64,000 bases of DNA from Firmicutes bacterium TM09-10 (lineage in GTDB: Bacteria; Bacillota; Clostridia; Lachnospirales; Lachnospiraceae). The notes beneath the pieces were generated by a model. It had not been told where the DNA came from, searched no databases, and worked only from the letters and a program-made list of their open reading frames with translations. The translations under genes and the position numbers were made by a program. The DNA lies in assembly GCA_003481005.1 (NCBI GenBank), contig QUKC01000004.1:1-64000 (forward strand). The letters run 5' to 3'. Below, one piece after another: positions 1 through 7,859 of this stretch. Position 1 is the stretch's first letter, and each line of letters starts with the position of its first letter.

Positions 1-93
1 TTTTACACGCTCTTTTAGACTAAAAAATTATAAACGAAGTACTCTCTAAAAGCGCATTTCCCCCTTACCCCATAAATTTGTTGATTTTCAAAT

Positions 94-1668
94 CTATGCA
101 ACTGATTTTATTTTCATCTGTTTGTTGTGGAATTTATAAAGATTGTGTCCCAGTGAAACAAGGTATACTTCAAGTTGAACGGATTTTATCCCTCTTCGCA
201 CAATCCGTTTATACCACCGGTCATTTTTTATAATACCAAAAGTACCTTCTGCCTGGATGGAACGGTTCATTCTAAGCAGCGCCCCCTGGATACTCTCAAG
301 GTTTTGAATCACTTCCTGATGCATCTTTGTTAGTTCCTGATTGACACGCACGGTACGGTTTCCTTCTCCCTTTTTACATTTTTCCGCATAAGGACATCCA
401 CTGCAGTCTTCGCACTGATAGATTTCCTCTTCCCGTCCATACGCGTTTCCTTTTATTGCCTTACGGTACTGCAAATGAAATCCCTTTCCGTTAGGGCACC
501 GCATTTTTCCATCTCCGTCGATCTTGAAATTAACTGCCCGGAATGGGTCTTCATGATAGTTTTTGTCAGTGGTTTCTTTCTTAAACATTGGGAATTTCAT
601 ATATTTTTCCAGCCCATTCTGTTCACAGAAAATATAGTTATTATACGAGCCGTAACCGGCATCCGCTACCGGATATTTGGGGTAGAATCCATAAATATCA
701 TGGAACTTATTCATGAGGGGGATGAAACAGTCCATATCTGAACGGTATTGGTTCACATCAACAACCGCTATATACTCATCCGCCACACCGACCTGGACAT
801 TATACGCCGGGAGCAGCTGGTCATTTCCCATATAGTCCTTTTTGATTCGCATGAAAGTAGCAGAATGATCAGTCTTGGAATAGCTATTGCGTCCATCTCC
901 ACAGATTTGGATCTTTTCTACATATTCATTCAGCTTTGACAGATATTCCTTAAGTTTTTCATAATGGCGCTGCTGGACTGACTTTCGATGTCCTTTACCA
1001 GCGACAAACGTTGTTTCATTCAAATGCCAGATTTCTACGTATTTCGATGCGGCTTCCTTTAGGTATTCTGGCGAGTATTCCGTATTAATACGGAACTTTA
1101 TCCCCGTGTATTGAAGCTCAAGATTAATTTCCTGAAACAGGGAAGTGATCTTCTCAAACAGGCGGTATCTGGATTTTTCAGTCGCCTTCTTCCATACCCA
1201 GGAATACTTGTTTGCGTTGGCTTCAAACTTAGAACCGTCAATATATAAATGTTGCAGGTCCGTATGTTCTTTCTCAAAAATTTTTTGATTGATATCACAG
1301 AATAGTTTCTCAATAGAATCGCTGAGTATCTCATTGATAAAATATCCAAAAGTCCGATAGGATGGGACTTCATGATCCATCAGATACATGAACCTTAGAT
1401 TCACTTTGCAGCTGTCTTCCAGCTCACGAAGAGAGACATATCCATTTGTCATAAATCCGAACAGGATTGTTTTCAGCATACTGACCGGGTTATACCGAAG
1501 TCTTCCCACCTCATGTTTCGGGATTTCCTTCAGGTATTTCTCCAAATCGATTTCTCCCATAAATCGATCAAATGTCAGCACCGGATCACAAATGTCCAGA
1601 TAATCTTGAATTAGTATTGGCAAAACTGCCTGTTTTGGGTTAGAATAAGTACGTGTTATTTTTTTCAT
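94..1668 (-). CDS. IS1182 family transposase
   Basis: This 524-residue protein is a DDE transposase of the IS1182 type, which moves its own element by cut or copy of DNA ends. The N-terminal part (about 20-130) resembles the conserved IS1182/DUF772 region. A catalytic Asp lies in the YIDGSKFEAN segment near residue 144, a second in VADAGYGSYN near 340, and the Glu probably in IQAEGTFG near 478. A Cys-rich stretch (CEDCSGCPYAEKC) before the Glu is typical of the family. Length is normal, with no frameshift, so the copy may be active. It starts at ATG 1668, reading away from holA. The family call is strong; the exact IS name cannot be given. Confidence 0.9.
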   Translation of the reverse strand: MKKITRTYSNPKQAVLPILIQDYLDICDPVLTFDRFMGEIDLEKYLKEIPKHEVGRLRYNPVSMLKTILFGFMTNGYVSLRELEDSCKVNLRFMYLMDHEVPSYRTFGYFINEILSDSIEKLFCDINQKIFEKEHTDLQHLYIDGSKFEANANKYSWVWKKATEKSRYRLFEKITSLFQEINLELQYTGIKFRINTEYSPEYLKEAASKYVEIWHLNETTFVAGKGHRKSVQQRHYEKLKEYLSKLNEYVEKIQICGDGRNSYSKTDHSATFMRIKKDYMGNDQLLPAYNVQVGVADEYIAVVDVNQYRSDMDCFIPLMNKFHDIYGFYPKYPVADAGYGSYNNYIFCEQNGLEKYMKFPMFKKETTDKNYHEDPFRAVNFKIDGDGKMRCPNGKGFHLQYRKAIKGNAYGREEEIYQCEDCSGCPYAEKCKKGEGNRTVRVNQELTKMHQEVIQNLESIQGALLRMNRSIQAEGTFGIIKNDRWYKRIVRRGIKSVQLEVYLVSLGHNLYKFHNKQMKIKSVA

Positions 1669-1693
1669 TGCAGATTAATTTTAACACAAAAAG

Positions 1694-1734
1694 AAGGACC
1701 TTGGAGTCATTATGAATCCTTGGTCCTTTTTTTT
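1694..1734 (+). terminator. Hairpin with T-run between the IS and holA
   Basis: AAGGACC (1694-1700) pairs with GGTCCTT (1722-1728). An inner GGA/TCC stem with one mismatch extends it, and eight T follow on the plus strand. The minus strand also has a T-rich tail, so it may stop transcription both ways and insulate holA from the IS. Confidence 0.6.
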
Positions 1735-1783
1735 ATAGGCTATATTTTTTCACAGCCCTTTTTTGATAATTCCGGTCAATATG

Positions 1784-1812
1784 TTGTAGAGAATGCAAAA
1801 AAGTGCTATGGT
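1784..1812 (+). promoter_or_regulatory. Predicted sigma-A promoter of holA
   Basis: TTGTAG (1784-1789) is separated by 17 bases from TATGGT (1807-1812). A TG one base before the -10 makes it an extended -10 promoter. It lies about 110 bases before the holA start. Confidence 0.5.
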
Positions 1813-1921
1813 AATATAGAATAATGTCAGGATCAAAAGGCCTAAACCTGCAGGAGCTTGCTCATAGGTGGGAGAAAGACCTTTTGTCCCCGACTTTGAG
1901 AAAGAACAGGAGGTTGTTAGG

Positions 1922-2917
1922 TTGCAGCAGCTACTGGAGGATATCAAAAACGGCAGCTTTGCACGGGTTTATCTGCTTTACGGAGAAGAAACCTACCTGA
2001 GACTGCAATATCGGGACAAATTGAAAAAGGCGCTGATTCCGGACGGGGACACGATGAACTACCACTATTTTGAGGGAAAGGGTGTCGAGACAGCGCAGCT
2101 GATCGATCTGGCGGAGACGCTGCCCTTTTTTGCAGAGCGGCGGGTGATTGTCGTAGAAAACAGCGGTCTGTTCAAAAAGGCGACAGAGGATCTCGCAGAG
2201 TATTTCAAAGCCCCTGCGCCGAGCGTCTGCTTTGTGTTTGTGGAAACCGAAGTGGATAAGCGCGGACGGCTGTATAAGGCTGTCAGGGATACCGGGCGCG
2301 TTGTGGAGTTTGCACGGCAGAATGAGGCGACACTGCAGAAGTGGATTTTGATTCAGCTGAAAAAAGAAGGCAAACGGATCACACAGAACGATCTTCAGTT
2401 TTTTCAGCAGCGGGTCGGTTCGGATATGGAAAATATCAGCCGGGAGCTGGAAAAGCTGTTCTGTTATACGATGGGACGGGATGTGATTACGGCGGCAGAC
2501 ATTGAGGCGGTGTGCACGAGGCAGATTGGCAATCAGATTTTCGATATGGTCGAGGCGATTGCGATGCGCAGACAGAAGCAGGCGCTGGATTTATATTATG
2601 ACCTGCTGAAGTTGAAGGAGCCGCCAATGCGGATTCTGTTCCTGATCGCACGGCAGTTCAATCTGCTGATGCAGGTTCGGCAGCTGAAACGAAAAGGTCT
2701 GGATGAAAAGCAGATCGCGGAAAAAACGGGACTTCGCAGCTTTGTGGTGCGCAAATATGTATCTCAGAGCGCACGTTTTACATGGGAAGAGTTAAAGGAA
2801 GCGCTGACCGCCTGCGTGGAAACGGAGGAGGCAGTCAAAACCGGGCAGATGAACGATCGGATGAGCGTAGAGCTTTTGATCATTGCCTATAGCGGAGAAA
2901 AGGAGAGAAGAGCATGA
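1922..2917 (+). CDS. holA: DNA polymerase III delta subunit
   Basis: HolA is the clamp-loader subunit that opens the beta sliding clamp for loading at the replication fork. The N-terminal half has the RecA-like fold typical of the family (KNGSFARVYLLYGEE at the start), and the C-terminal half is the helical collar domain. I chose TTG at 1922 because AGGAGG sits at 1908-1913, eight bases upstream; an in-frame ATG at 1868 lacks such a site and would add 18 unusual residues. From TTG the protein is 331 residues, the usual length. The last codons overlap the next gene (ATGA at 2914), so the two are translationally coupled. Confidence 0.92.
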   Translation: MQQLLEDIKNGSFARVYLLYGEETYLRLQYRDKLKKALIPDGDTMNYHYFEGKGVETAQLIDLAETLPFFAERRVIVVENSGLFKKATEDLAEYFKAPAPSVCFVFVETEVDKRGRLYKAVRDTGRVVEFARQNEATLQKWILIQLKKEGKRITQNDLQFFQQRVGSDMENISRELEKLFCYTMGRDVITAADIEAVCTRQIGNQIFDMVEAIAMRRQKQALDLYYDLLKLKEPPMRILFLIARQFNLLMQVRQLKRKGLDEKQIAEKTGLRSFVVRKYVSQSARFTWEELKEALTACVETEEAVKTGQMNDRMSVELLIIAYSGEKERRA

Positions 2918-3465
2918 GCAGTTTGATATTTTTTATTTTTATGATTTGGTTTATTATGCGGATCGTAAAAAACAAACAGAAGGCTACAGGGCAGAACGAT
3001 CCGAAACAAACACAGGGCAGCAATACACCTGGCTCTGCTGCAACACGCACGGGAAGCACTTATTCCACAGCGGCCGGCAGAGCAAAAAAATCCGCTTATG
3101 AAAGCGCAATGGCATTTCAAAAGACCGCAACCGGATCAGGGGCAGGCAGCAGTTCATCCCGTTTGGGCAACAGCACCTTTGGCTCTGACGGCAGTTCATC
3201 GTCTTCTACTTCCACAACGGCGTATCTGGAACGGAAAGCGAAGGAGGATGCCAGGGATCATGCGCAGGAAAAGCGCGAGGAACAGGCGCGTCTCCATCAG
3301 GAAACCGGCGGACGTATGGTCGGCGTGCGGTATTATGAGTGGGACAGCATTCCGAAGGGAAACCGGGTTGTCAAGTGCAACTATTGCGGTGCAGAGAATC
3401 TGATTTCGGAGCGCTATAAACCGAACCGCTATACCTGCTATTTCTGCAGGGAGATTCTGGAGTGA
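2914..3465 (+). CDS. Small membrane protein with C-terminal zinc ribbon, function unknown
   Basis: This 183-residue protein is not a named family to me. Residues 3-18 form one hydrophobic segment (LIFFIFMIWFIM) that should anchor it in the membrane. A low-complexity Ser/Thr/Gly-rich region follows (about 35-105), then a charged Arg/Lys/Glu stretch. The C-terminus carries two CxxC pairs (KCNYCGAENL and YTCYFCREIL) that look like a zinc ribbon. Its ATG overlaps the stop of holA, so it is probably cotranscribed and coupled. The layout, a membrane anchor, flexible linker and cytoplasmic zinc finger, suggests a docking or sensing role, but nothing more can be said. Confidence 0.75.
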   Translation: MSSLIFFIFMIWFIMRIVKNKQKATGQNDPKQTQGSNTPGSAATRTGSTYSTAAGRAKKSAYESAMAFQKTATGSGAGSSSSRLGNSTFGSDGSSSSSTSTTAYLERKAKEDARDHAQEKREEQARLHQETGGRMVGVRYYEWDSIPKGNRVVKCNYCGAENLISERYKPNRYTCYFCREILE

Positions 3466-3570
3466 TTGTTTCCGGAACCGGAGGCAGCCCAAGGCAGCAC
3501 GCCTGTTTGAACCAGTGATCATTCAGATAATCAATTGGCGGATGGATTTCAATCACTGGATAATCTGACG

Positions 3571-3598
3571 TGAAACTTTTTCCATTTTGTGCTATACT
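3571..3598 (+). promoter_or_regulatory. Predicted promoter of yqeY
   Basis: TATACT at 3593-3598 is preceded by TG one base upstream (extended -10). A weak -35, TGAAAC, lies at 3571-3576 with 16-base spacing. The start codon is about 80 bases downstream. An inverted repeat CCAGTGAT/ATCACTGG (3512-3519 and 3552-3559) sits just upstream. Confidence 0.5.
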
Positions 3599-3680
3599 TG
3601 TAGCAGACAGAAAAAAACGAGCGACGTCTGGAACGGATAAACCAGGCAGTGCCCAAGGCGGCATAAGGAGGATTTTCGAG

Positions 3681-4127
3681 ATGAGTATGATTGACACTGT
3701 AAGAGCTGCTATGGTAACAGCAATGAAGGAACATGATAAGGAGCGTAAGGAGTCCTTATCCATGCTGCTGTCCGCCCTGAAAAACAAGCAGATTGACAAA
3801 AGAGAAGATCTGACAGAGGCAGAAGAATTTGAGGTTGTCAAAAAGGAAATCAAGCAGACCAAAGAGACGATGGAGCTCGCGCCTGCAGACAGAGAGGACA
3901 TCAAAGAGCAGTGCAGCAAGCGTCTGGCGGTGTATTCCGAGTTCGCACCGGAAGAAATGTCAGAGGACGAGATCAAAAATACGATTCAGGCTGTTTTGAA
4001 TGAGCTCGGTATCGCAGAACCTTCCGCAAGGGACAAAGGCAAGGTGATGAAAGAGCTGATGCCCAGAGTAAAGGGAAGAGCGGATGGAAGCCTTGTAAAC
4101 CGTATCGTTGGAGAATTATTGAAATAA
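3681..4127 (+). CDS. YqeY/GatB-like domain protein
   Basis: This 148-residue protein belongs to the YqeY family, which resembles the tail domain of the amidotransferase subunit GatB and is thought to touch tRNA or ribosome-linked factors; its exact role is not settled. The family pattern is clear: an N-terminal helical bundle (ALKNKQIDKRE), the segment EEFEVVKKEIKQ, and a C-terminal domain with KGKVMKELMPRVKGRADG. The start at ATG 3681 follows TAAGGAGG at 3665-3672. It is followed by a strong terminator and has its own promoter, so it is likely a single-gene unit. Confidence 0.88.
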   Translation: MSMIDTVRAAMVTAMKEHDKERKESLSMLLSALKNKQIDKREDLTEAEEFEVVKKEIKQTKETMELAPADREDIKEQCSKRLAVYSEFAPEEMSEDEIKNTIQAVLNELGIAEPSARDKGKVMKELMPRVKGRADGSLVNRIVGELLK

Positions 4128-4140
4128 ATTGTGAAAGATG

Positions 4141-4181
4141 GCTGTCGCGCCGGCAATCGTTTGCCGGGCGACAGCTTTTTT
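4141..4181 (+). terminator. Intrinsic terminator after yqeY
   Basis: GCTGTCGC (4141-4148) pairs with GCGACAGC (4168-4175). An inner CCGGCAA/TTTGCCGG stem lies between them, and six T follow. This is a strong terminator 13 bases after the yqeY stop. Confidence 0.9.
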
Positions 4182-4200
4182 CATTCTGTGAAGCAGGATT

Positions 4201-4331
4201 TTTTTATCGTATAGGAAACTTCGTTTCCATACGATAAAAACGCTCCGCGAGGATGCGCACTCGGCGCAGGGGTAGATGGTTGCCGAGGCAACCGCGCCTC
4301 GGCGCGAGAATGTGCCAAGGCACATTCTTTT
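4201..4331. repeat. Mosaic of four short palindromes between yqeY and glmS
   Basis: Four perfect or near-perfect hairpins follow one another. They are TTTTTATCGTAT..ATACGATAAAAA (4201-4240), GGTTGCC/GGCAACC (4278-4293), CGCGCC/GGCGCG (4293-4306) and AGAATGTGCC/GGCACATTCT (4307-4328) ending in T. The first has T or A runs on both sides and may end glmS transcripts. The last unit recurs at 31016-31037, again next to a TCATCGTATAG sequence, so these are modules of a dispersed repeat. Confidence 0.7.
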
Positions 4332-4344
4332 ATCCATGGACGTT

Positions 4345-6171
4345 TCATTCCACCGTTACAGATTTTGCGAGGTTTCTGGGCTTATCGACATCCAGACCGC
4401 GTCCGAGAGAAACGTAGTAGGCAAAGAGCTGCAGCGGGATGATGGCAAGGGATCCGGCAAACAGGTTTTGGGTTTCCGGGATATAGAGGACGTAGTCGGC
4501 ATATTTTTCGATGTCCGGATGCTTTTTGGTGCTCAGTGCCATTACGAAGGCACCGCGGGTTTTTACCTCGATCATGTTGCTGACTGTTTTCGGATAAAGG
4601 GCATCCTGAGTAGCCAGGGCAACCACAAGGGTACCCTCCTCCATCAGGGAAATTGTGCCATGCTTTAATTCTCCGGCAGCGTAGGCTTCGGAGTGGATAT
4701 AAGAAATTTCCTTTAGCTTCAGGGAGCCTTCCATGGAAATCGCATAGTCGATACCCCGTCCCATGAAGAAGATGTGCTCTGTCGCAAGGTAGTGGTTTGC
4801 AAAGAACTGGATCTTTTCTTTCTGAGAAAGAAGTCCTTCTATCTGGTCAGGCAGCCGCTTTAGGGCAGTCAGTAAGGTCTGGAAGGTATCCGGTGTAATG
4901 GCGGAACGGATTTGGGCAAATTTTAAGGCAAGCAGATAAAACACGGCAAGCTGGCAGCTGTAGGCTTTTGTTGTTGCAACGGAGATTTCAGGACCTGCCC
5001 AGGTGTAGAGCACTGCATCAGATTCGCGGGCGATGGAACTGCCGACAACATTGACAATGGAAAGAACCTTGCAGCCATGGGCCTTTGCGTCACGGAGAGC
5101 AGCAAGGGAATCGGCGGTTTCACCGCTTTGGCTGACAATGATGACGAGGGAGTTTTCCTGATAGATCGGATTTCGATAGCGAAATTCGCTGGCAAGATCG
5201 GTTTCAACCGGGATGCGGGCCAGCTCTTCGATCACATATTTTCCGGCTGCACCGGTATGATAGGCGGAGCCGCAGGCAACGATGGATATTTTCCGGAGAT
5301 TTTTAATCTCCTCGTCGGTCATACCGATTTCGCCCAGATCGATTTCATTCTCGTGAATGCGGGGAGAAATCGTGTCACGGACCGCCTTTGGCTGCTCGTG
5401 GATTTCCTTGAGCATAAAGTGTTCGTAGCCGCCTTTTTCTGCAGCGTGGATATCCCAGTCGATGGTGACGGGCTGTTTTTCAATGGGTTCGCCGTCAATA
5501 TTGCAGAAGCGCGTGTGCTCATTGGAAAGGCAGACGATTTCTTCATTTTCCACATAATAAACTGTCCGGGTATACTGCAGGATGGCGGGAACGTCGGAGG
5601 CAATGAATTTTCCGGTATCGTTTATGCCAACGATCAGCGGGCTGTCCTTGCGGGCAGCGTAGATGTGATGCGGATGATCCAAAAACATGATGCCGAGAGC
5701 ATAGGAGCCCTCTACGCGGTGCATGACCTTTTCAATCGCTTCGACCGGATCACCGCGGTAATATTCGGTCAGCATGTGTGCAAGCACCTCTGTGTCTGTT
5801 TCGGATACAAAACGATAGCCCTTCTTTTCCAGACGCTGCTTGAGCTTTTCATAGTTTTCGATAATGCCGTTATGGACGACAGCAATGGTATGCTCCTCAT
5901 TCATATGGGGATGCGCATTTGTGTCGGAGGGACAGCCATGGGTCGCCCAGCGGGTGTGTCCGATGCCGCAAAAACCGGGCAGCAATGCGCCGTGGTTTAT
6001 TTTTTCATCCAGAACGCGAAGCCTGCCGACTGCTTTTTCCATATGGATTTTTTGACCATCAAAAACAGCGATCCCGGCAGAGTCATAGCCTCTGTATTCC
6101 AGCTTGGAAAGCCCATCCAAAATGATGGGGGCCGCCTGCTGTTTTCCGATATAACCTGCAATTCCACACAT
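4345..6171 (-). CDS. glmS: Glutamine--fructose-6-phosphate aminotransferase (isomerizing)
   Basis: GlmS makes glucosamine-6-phosphate from fructose-6-phosphate and glutamine, the first step to UDP-GlcNAc and peptidoglycan. The protein is 608 residues, the family length. Cys2 right after the initiator Met (MCGIAGYIG) is the glutaminase nucleophile. The N-terminal half is an Ntn amidotransferase domain, followed by two SIS sugar isomerase domains with the SQSGETADSL motif. The C-terminus ends KSVTVE as in other GlmS. The start at 6171 follows GGAGGAGG. The leader contains a sigma-A promoter and a terminator overlapped by a hexaloop hairpin, the same signal seen before amt, glnN and pyrG. No glmS ribozyme was recognised. 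Confidence 0.97.
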   Translation of the reverse strand: MCGIAGYIGKQQAAPIILDGLSKLEYRGYDSAGIAVFDGQKIHMEKAVGRLRVLDEKINHGALLPGFCGIGHTRWATHGCPSDTNAHPHMNEEHTIAVVHNGIIENYEKLKQRLEKKGYRFVSETDTEVLAHMLTEYYRGDPVEAIEKVMHRVEGSYALGIMFLDHPHHIYAARKDSPLIVGINDTGKFIASDVPAILQYTRTVYYVENEEIVCLSNEHTRFCNIDGEPIEKQPVTIDWDIHAAEKGGYEHFMLKEIHEQPKAVRDTISPRIHENEIDLGEIGMTDEEIKNLRKISIVACGSAYHTGAAGKYVIEELARIPVETDLASEFRYRNPIYQENSLVIIVSQSGETADSLAALRDAKAHGCKVLSIVNVVGSSIARESDAVLYTWAGPEISVATTKAYSCQLAVFYLLALKFAQIRSAITPDTFQTLLTALKRLPDQIEGLLSQKEKIQFFANHYLATEHIFFMGRGIDYAISMEGSLKLKEISYIHSEAYAAGELKHGTISLMEEGTLVVALATQDALYPKTVSNMIEVKTRGAFVMALSTKKHPDIEKYADYVLYIPETQNLFAGSLAIIPLQLFAYYVSLGRGLDVDKPRNLAKSVTVE

Positions 6172-6193
6172 GATATTTTCCTCCTCCTGTCAT

Positions 6194-6233
6194 AAAAACA
6201 GGCGCAGTTATCCTGTCTGTGGATAAAAGCGCC
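6194..6233 (-). terminator. Leader terminator (attenuator) of glmS
   Basis: On the minus strand GGCGC..TTATCC pairs with GGATAA..GCGCC (6233-6201), followed by TGTTTTT. It lies after the predicted start of transcription and before the ribosome site, so it should end transcripts early unless the overlapping hairpin at 6225-6242 forms. Confidence 0.7.
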
Positions 6234-6242
6234 ATTGCTTCT
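6225..6242 (-). promoter_or_regulatory. Candidate ANTAR-type hexaloop antiterminator, glmS leader
   Basis: In RNA sense the hairpin is AGAAGC, loop AAUGGC, GCUUUU: six pairs including one G-U. Loop bases A1 and G4 match the ANTAR recognition rule. Its right half is the left arm of the terminator at 6194-6233, so the two structures exclude each other. A small hairpin GCAU/AUGU (6257-6245) with an AAGAU loop ends two bases before it and may be a weak first hairpin. Confidence 0.6.
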
Positions 6243-6310
6243 CTACATATCTTATGCCTGTCGAGCTTTTACAGATAGAAAAGATCAAAGATCCGACAAA
6301 CATATTGTTC

Positions 6311-6339
6311 AGTATATATATTTCGAAGAAAAATGTCAA
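6311..6339 (-). promoter_or_regulatory. Sigma-A promoter of glmS
   Basis: On the minus strand TTGACA (6339-6334), a 17-base spacer and TATACT (6316-6311). This is nearly consensus. The predicted start is near 6304, giving a leader of about 130 bases. The rest of the 332-base gap to the gene at 6504 shows no clear further signal. Confidence 0.8.
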
Positions 6340-6503
6340 GTTTTTGGTGCATGGAATAAGATTTTTAGCATATATAAAATCCAAATACCGCGGACAAATG
6401 GTAAAGATCGGGGCGGTTGCGTTGCTTGATGGAGGGGGTGGATTATGGTAAGATGGGGATACAGGATACGGCATTGTACAGTATGAGGAGGCAGAATTGA
6501 CGA

Positions 6504-7055
6504 ATGAGCTACATTACAACCTACACCGGAAAACATTTTGACCCGATACAACCGGAGCCGGGGTTATTTGATTTAACGGATATTTCCCATGCGCTGTCGC
6601 TTTTGTGCCGCGGCAACGGACACATGAAACATTTTTATTCCGTGGCGCAGCACAGCATCGCATGTGCGGAGGAGGCGAAGGCACGCGGATATTCCGCGCG
6701 AGTGCAGCTTGGGTGTCTTTTGCACGATGCGAGTGAGGCATATCTGTCGGATGTGACCAGACCGGTAAAAAAAGACCTGGACTATTATCTAAAAGTGGAA
6801 GCGCTGCTTCAGGATCGTCTGTGGGCGTTTTTTATTCCGGGACGGGTTTTGAGCGAAGAGGAACGCGGACAGGTTTTTGAGATTGATGATGCGATGCTTT
6901 CCTGGGAGTTTAGGGAGCTGATGGCGGAAGAACTCGGGGATGGCTGGAAGCAGTTAAAGACCGTGCCGGATTGCTCCTTTGCAGGAATGGAAGATGTGGA
7001 AAAGCGGTTTAGCGTCTGGTATCGGGACACGATCGGGCAGGTGGAAAGAAAATGA
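6504..7055 (+). CDS. HD-domain phosphohydrolase
   Basis: This 183-residue protein belongs to the HD superfamily of metal-dependent phosphohydrolases, close in layout to small YfbR-like or phage-type HD proteins acting on nucleotides. The metal ligands are visible: His43 or His50 in MKHFYSVAQHS, His74-Asp75 in CLLHDASEAY, and Asp in YLSDVTRPVK. The substrate cannot be told from sequence. The ATG at 6504 follows GAGGAGG. The stop overlaps the next gene by four bases, so it is translationally coupled to the hydrolase at 7052. Confidence 0.82.
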   Translation: MSYITTYTGKHFDPIQPEPGLFDLTDISHALSLLCRGNGHMKHFYSVAQHSIACAEEAKARGYSARVQLGCLLHDASEAYLSDVTRPVKKDLDYYLKVEALLQDRLWAFFIPGRVLSEEERGQVFEIDDAMLSWEFRELMAEELGDGWKQLKTVPDCSFAGMEDVEKRFSVWYRDTIGQVERK

Positions 7056-7630
7056 AAAAATTACTGGTGTTGTTTCCTGGCGTCGGCTATTCAACCGCAC
7101 GTCCGCTGTTATATTATGCGAAACGGATGGGACAGGAAAAGGGCTACGAAGTTCTGGAACTGGAATATAGCCGGATGCCGGAGCATCCGTTTGATAATTT
7201 AAAAGAGACCGCCAAAACAGTTTGCGCCTGCGCAGAAGCATGGGCGGAACATGTGGATTGGGAAAAATATGATAAAATTGCGTTTGTTTCAAAAAGTGTA
7301 GGAACCGTGGCGGCGGGTTTTCTGACCCGAAGATTGGCAGAAACAGGCAGATGTGTGCAGATCGTCAACCTTTTCCTCACGCCGATTGAGCCGACGCTTA
7401 AATATCTGACCGAAGCAAAAAACGGCACAAAAATGGGTTCGTCCCAGATCGTCTTTTCCGGCACATCGGATCAGTGGATGGAGCCGGAACTGCTGGCAGA
7501 TTTTTGCAGGAAGCATGGAATCGAGCATCACGCTTATGCAGGAGGAAATCATTCGATCGAAACAGGGCATGTGCTGCGGGATGTGGAGATTGCAAAAGAA
7601 ATCGTGGGATTCTATGAAAAATTGCTGTAG
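7052..7630 (+). CDS. Small alpha/beta hydrolase
   Basis: The 192-residue product has the alpha/beta-hydrolase pattern: an N-terminal strand followed by FPGVGYST (oxyanion region), a nucleophile elbow of the form SKSVGT near residue 85-90 and a C-terminal GGNHSIE with the catalytic His. The central Asp is probably in GTSDQWMEP. It is short for the fold and has no signal peptide, so it acts in the cytoplasm. The ATG overlaps the stop of the HD gene. The substrate is unknown. Confidence 0.75.
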   Translation: MKKLLVLFPGVGYSTARPLLYYAKRMGQEKGYEVLELEYSRMPEHPFDNLKETAKTVCACAEAWAEHVDWEKYDKIAFVSKSVGTVAAGFLTRRLAETGRCVQIVNLFLTPIEPTLKYLTEAKNGTKMGSSQIVFSGTSDQWMEPELLADFCRKHGIEHHAYAGGNHSIETGHVLRDVEIAKEIVGFYEKLL

Positions 7631-7723
7631 GAGAGAAACGGAGAAAGTGGGCCAACAGGACAGTAGTGGCGATATATTGTGATGTCATAGAGAAAATGGA
7701 TATTGGAGAACGTTTTGAAGAAA

Positions 7724-7768
7724 GCGCTGTGTAACGGAAGTGAGAGATAATCTCCGGTTGCACAGCGC
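7724..7768. terminator. Bidirectional hairpin terminator between convergent genes
   Basis: GCGCTGTGTAACGGA (7724-7738) pairs, with one bulge and one G-T, with TCCGGTTGCACAGCGC (7753-7768). CTTTAGG follows on plus and TTTCTTC on minus. It lies between the convergent hydrolase and GH130 genes and can serve both. The rest of the 229-base gap shows nothing else. Confidence 0.5.
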
Positions 7769-7859
7769 CTTTAGGTTAATCGGAATTTCTATGAAAAATG
7801 AGACGTCTGCGTAGGCTGCAGAAGCTATGCACATCCTCGCCACGTTTGCAGGGTCTGCC

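Larger units (their letters stand above)
1..1734 (-). mobile_element. IS1182-family insertion sequence, left end probably outside window
   Basis: The element is recognised from its single transposase gene (94-1668, minus strand). The 93 bases to the left are AT-rich and hold no gene. On the right, a hairpin at 1694-1734 separates the element from the promoter of the next gene. I could not pair terminal inverted repeats by eye, and the left end may lie beyond base 1, so both boundaries are approximate. Confidence 0.55.

Noticed and set aside
5077-6195. Long open frame of 372 codons opposite glmS
   Set aside because: It is the mirror of a well-known enzyme gene, with no ribosome site or family match.
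6172-6340. glmS ribozyme in the glmS leader
   Set aside because: The leader is only about 130 bases and lacks the conserved ribozyme core; a promoter, hexaloop hairpin and terminator account for it.
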